This document shows positions 61,326 through 64,000 of a DNA stretch of 64,000 bases, in pieces. Numbering within the stretch: position 1 is the stretch's first letter; every line of letters begins with the position of its first letter. The translations under genes and the position numbers were made by a program. The notes beneath the pieces are model-generated. The model was not told the origin of the DNA, did no database searches, and saw only the letters and a program-made list of their open reading frames with translations. Source of the DNA: Trichomonas vaginalis G3 (taxonomy: Eukaryota > Parabasalia > Trichomonadida > Trichomonadidae); contig NC_067204.1 of NCBI RefSeq assembly GCF_026262505.1, forward strand, positions 9,705,797-9,769,796, written 5' to 3'.

Positions 61326-62096
61326 CCTCGATCCTTTTTGATTTAGAAGCAAGAATACCCTTTAGCAGGCGGAAATGTGAATATCTATACTGTTTTTGTT
61401 TGGAAAGGTTAAGAATTGAAAATTTATATTAAATTATTTTCAATTTCACTGGCCAACGGTGTAGAACTCATAAAGAGCTAAAATTTCATGTATAAATGGT
61501 GCAATGTAATTAGAAATGAAATCAATTTTCATATCTAAATATAATTATTTTATCATGTTTGAGAGTTTTAACGGCATTTATAATGGTAAATTTTTTAGAT
61601 ATGGCATTGCGTTCAATGAGGCTCTCAGACAAATGAAAAGGATATCGATTTTATGAAATCCATTTTTTATATATTATTAAGTCATGTATAAAAAATAACA
61701 CATGTTTTGGACTAAACTTGTCGCATCGGCAATATATTCAAAGAATTTGATGGTTGATTAATTTTTTTTTTGAAATTTGCCAGTAGGATATACTTAATAC
61801 GACTTAAATGGGTAAATCTTTTTGATCCAAAATTGAAAAATATTATATGATTATCACTGATTTCACAATTTCTTTCACCTAGAGCCAACAATATTTTTGA
61901 TATCTATTTGCTTTCGACTTTAAAACTTTTAAAGAGTCATTTCATGTGTATGAATTTCATTGTAATCATTAATTCTTATCCGAAATTTTTTATAATATTG
62001 TTTTCATCACCCATCGCTTTACATTTTCTTCTGTTAATGAATTAAAAAGGTATTTAATCTCACAGAGTGCAAGTATGTGATTTAAATATTTTTTTG
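61326..62096. other. Intergenic, nothing recognised
   Basis: AT-rich spacer between the SRP RNA gene and the last ankyrin gene. No relic was identified. Confidence 0.4.
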
Positions 62097-64000
62097 ATGT
62101 GTGATCAAGACACGAGTCCAAATAAGTATAGTGAATTGAGAAACATCCACAAATATTACATCGATTCGTATGCTGCATTGTATCGGTTAAATGCTGAAAA
62201 CGATGAAGAATTAAACTCAATTTACAAAATGATCAAAGCAAACTTGATTGATTCAAAGAAATATCTTCCTGAAAAAATTATACGAGAGATTTTTGGTATC
62301 ATTGTCTTTAACAACCGCTATACAAAGTCATATTTGAAACTTGTGAAACTCATATCTGACAATTATCAAATAAAAGAGATACCATATCTATCAAAAGAGT
62401 ATATATACCTTTTTCATAAAGAATATGGAATTTATTTAAGCAACCCAACAGATATCAGATTTGATTTTTTAAAAAATATGGATGTTTGTTATGAAGATAC
62501 AATTTACAGAGCCATCATGTATAATGATCTAAAACGATTCATCTATTTCACTGAAAGAGATGGATTTGATGAAAATCAAAAGCTTGAAAGTGATTTCTAT
62601 CCATCTTCCATTAGATTTTCATTACTTGAATTATGTTGTTACCATGGAGCAGCTGATTGTTTTAAGTTGTTAAGAACGAAATATAACTCGGAAATAACTC
62701 AAAAATGCCTAGGAAATTCATTTTTGGGAGGAAATTCAGAGATCATGAGTGAATGTTTGAAATATCAAACGCCAGATAAACTTTGCATGTATTATACAAT
62801 TATTTCACACAACATTGATTTTGTTACATTCTTAATGAATGAATACAATATAGAGATTGATCCACATGAATGCGGATTATATAATAATCTTGATGCATTA
62901 TTAGTTTATTTTGATCAAACTAATGATGTTAACAAATGCTTAATTTATTCATCGATGTTTGACATTCCATCCCTTTGTGAATATTTCCTTTCACTTGGCG
63001 CAAATATCGATGCAAAGGATGAAATGGAACGTACCGCTCTTCATTATTCAGTATTGTTTGGTTTCCTAGAAATAGCCGAATTTCTTATTTCTCATGGTGC
63101 AAATATCAATGAAAAAGATGTAAATCAAGAAACTTCTCTTCATCTTGCAACAGATAAATTTGACGATACAATGGTTGAATATCTCCTTTCACATGGCGTT
63201 AATGTCAATGAAAAGGATATAAATGGATGTACTGCTCTTCATTATGCTGCAAATCATAATCTTAAAGAAATAGCTGAACTTCTTATTTCATACGGTGCAA
63301 ATATCAATGAAACAACATTAAATAATGAAACTGCTCTTTATCGGGCGTCAGATTGCGGAAATAAAGAAATAGTCGAACTTCTTCTTTCACATGGTGCCAA
63401 AGTCAATGAAAAAAATATAGATGGAAATACAGCTCTTAATATTGCCGCACACAATGATTATACAGATATTGTTCAGCTACTTCTTTCACACGGCGCTTCT
63501 GTTAATGAAAGAGATAAATATGGAAAATTTGCTCTTCATTCTTTAGTATCTTGTCATGAAAAAGCAACAGTCGAACTTCTTCTTTCATATGGTGCAAATG
63601 TCAATGCAAAAAATAATTATGGAGAAACTGCTCTTCATACAGCAGCATCTTATGATAATAACGAAATAATCGAACTTCTTCTTTCACATGGTGCAAATGT
63701 CAATGAAAAAGATAATTATGGAAAAACCGCTATTCATTATGCAACAGAAAGCAATCACAAAGCTACAGTCGAACTCCTTCTTTTACATGGTGCTAATATA
63801 AATGAAAAAGATGCAAACGGAATAACAGTTCTTTATCTTGCATTAAACGATCTTAATAATGAAATGATTGATTTGCTTGTTTCATATGGTGCGAATGTCA
63901 ACAAAAAACGTGTAGATGGAAAAACCGCTCTTCATGTTGCAGCTTGTAATAATAGTATAGAAACAGCCAAACTTCTTATTTCAAATGGTATAAATATCAA
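62097..64000 (+). CDS. DUF3447-ankyrin protein, partial (runs off the window)
   Basis: At least 634 codons without a stop, from the ATG at 62097 (MCDQDTSPNKYSELRNIHKYY). The order is as in the sister genes: helical start (DEELNSIYKMIKANLI), NNRYTKSYLKLVKLISDNY, DUF3447 (LLELCCYHGAADCFKLL, SFLGGNSEIMSECL, IISHNIDFVTFLMNEYN), then at least eleven ankyrin repeats with SHGANVNEKD-type cores. It is the longest array in the window. The repeats vary in turn residues (SYGANINETT, SHGASVNERD), so they are less homogenised than those at 29.3 and 50.8 kb. The C-terminus lies beyond 64000. Confidence 0.88.
   Translation, partial: MCDQDTSPNKYSELRNIHKYYIDSYAALYRLNAENDEELNSIYKMIKANLIDSKKYLPEKIIREIFGIIVFNNRYTKSYLKLVKLISDNYQIKEIPYLSKEYIYLFHKEYGIYLSNPTDIRFDFLKNMDVCYEDTIYRAIMYNDLKRFIYFTERDGFDENQKLESDFYPSSIRFSLLELCCYHGAADCFKLLRTKYNSEITQKCLGNSFLGGNSEIMSECLKYQTPDKLCMYYTIISHNIDFVTFLMNEYNIEIDPHECGLYNNLDALLVYFDQTNDVNKCLIYSSMFDIPSLCEYFLSLGANIDAKDEMERTALHYSVLFGFLEIAEFLISHGANINEKDVNQETSLHLATDKFDDTMVEYLLSHGVNVNEKDINGCTALHYAANHNLKEIAELLISYGANINETTLNNETALYRASDCGNKEIVELLLSHGAKVNEKNIDGNTALNIAAHNDYTDIVQLLLSHGASVNERDKYGKFALHSLVSCHEKATVELLLSYGANVNAKNNYGETALHTAASYDNNEIIELLLSHGANVNEKDNYGKTAIHYATESNHKATVELLLLHGANINEKDANGITVLYLALNDLNNEMIDLLVSYGANVNKKRVDGKTALHVAACNNSIETAKLLISNGINI

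Noticed and set aside
61117-61432. Two ORFs over the GC-rich block at 61.1-61.4 kb
   Set aside because: The block is the SRP RNA gene; the peptides are chance readings of a structured RNA.

Overview
The window looks like a piece of a trichomonad nuclear genome, most likely Trichomonas vaginalis or a close relative. The reasons are: AT-rich DNA with uninterrupted genes on both strands and very short leaders; Inr-type start sites (TCACTTTTT or TCAAAATG) just before many ATGs; an N-terminal hydrogenosomal presequence; and the trichomonad expanded families, namely DUF3447-ankyrin proteins, BspA-like leucine-rich surface proteins, BTB/F5-8C proteins, armadillo-type proteins and a VIT-vWA gene. No virus-like element, tRNA, rRNA or CRISPR array was recognised. 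The organism call is an inference from family content, not a database match.

Layout. 0-11 kb: a hydrogenosomal hydrogenase-like Fe-S protein, a DUF3447-ankyrin gene, a glycine-rich/BspA surface protein, a decayed ankyrin relic, and a large BspA-like protein with a repetitive upstream region. 11-29 kb: a VPS9-domain (Rab5 GEF-like) protein, a long coiled-coil protein, a metallophosphoesterase, a VIT-vWA pseudogene, a membrane sensor-like protein whose signal peptide lies in another frame, a small coiled-coil protein, a short SAS-6-like protein, a frameshifted small gene and an armadillo-type protein. 29-43 kb: a homogenised ankyrin gene, a two-TM protein, a 60-residue RIIa protein, a C2-like protein, an F5/8C protein, an ankyrin pseudogene, a kinesin-9 with altered switch motifs, a SWP73/BAF60 SWI/SNF subunit and MAK16. 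43-64 kb: a third BspA-like protein, a pseudokinase, a BTB-F5/8C protein, another ankyrin gene, a Mei2-like RNA-binding protein, an MDH/LDH paralogue with Thr at the specificity position, a BAR/SH3-like protein, a second armadillo-type protein, the SRP (7SL) RNA gene, and an ankyrin gene that runs off the window end.

The genes do not form an operon; each appears to have its own start site. Themes are surface/adhesion (BspA proteins), cytoskeleton and flagella (kinesin-9, SAS-6-like, RIIa, C2-like), trafficking (VPS9, BAR/SH3, SRP RNA), hydrogenosome and energy metabolism (hydrogenase-like, MDH/LDH), and chromatin/ribosome assembly (SWP73, MAK16).

Between the genes lie three copies of a short inverted-repeat element (about 100-128 bp, A/T-only 4-bp target duplications), one longer-armed inverted repeat, several decayed gene fragments, and a strikingly GC-rich fold near 53.5 kb that could be an undescribed small RNA. 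The most interesting single protein is the hydrogenase-like one: it keeps its electron-transfer clusters and targeting signal but has lost three of the four H-cluster cysteines.
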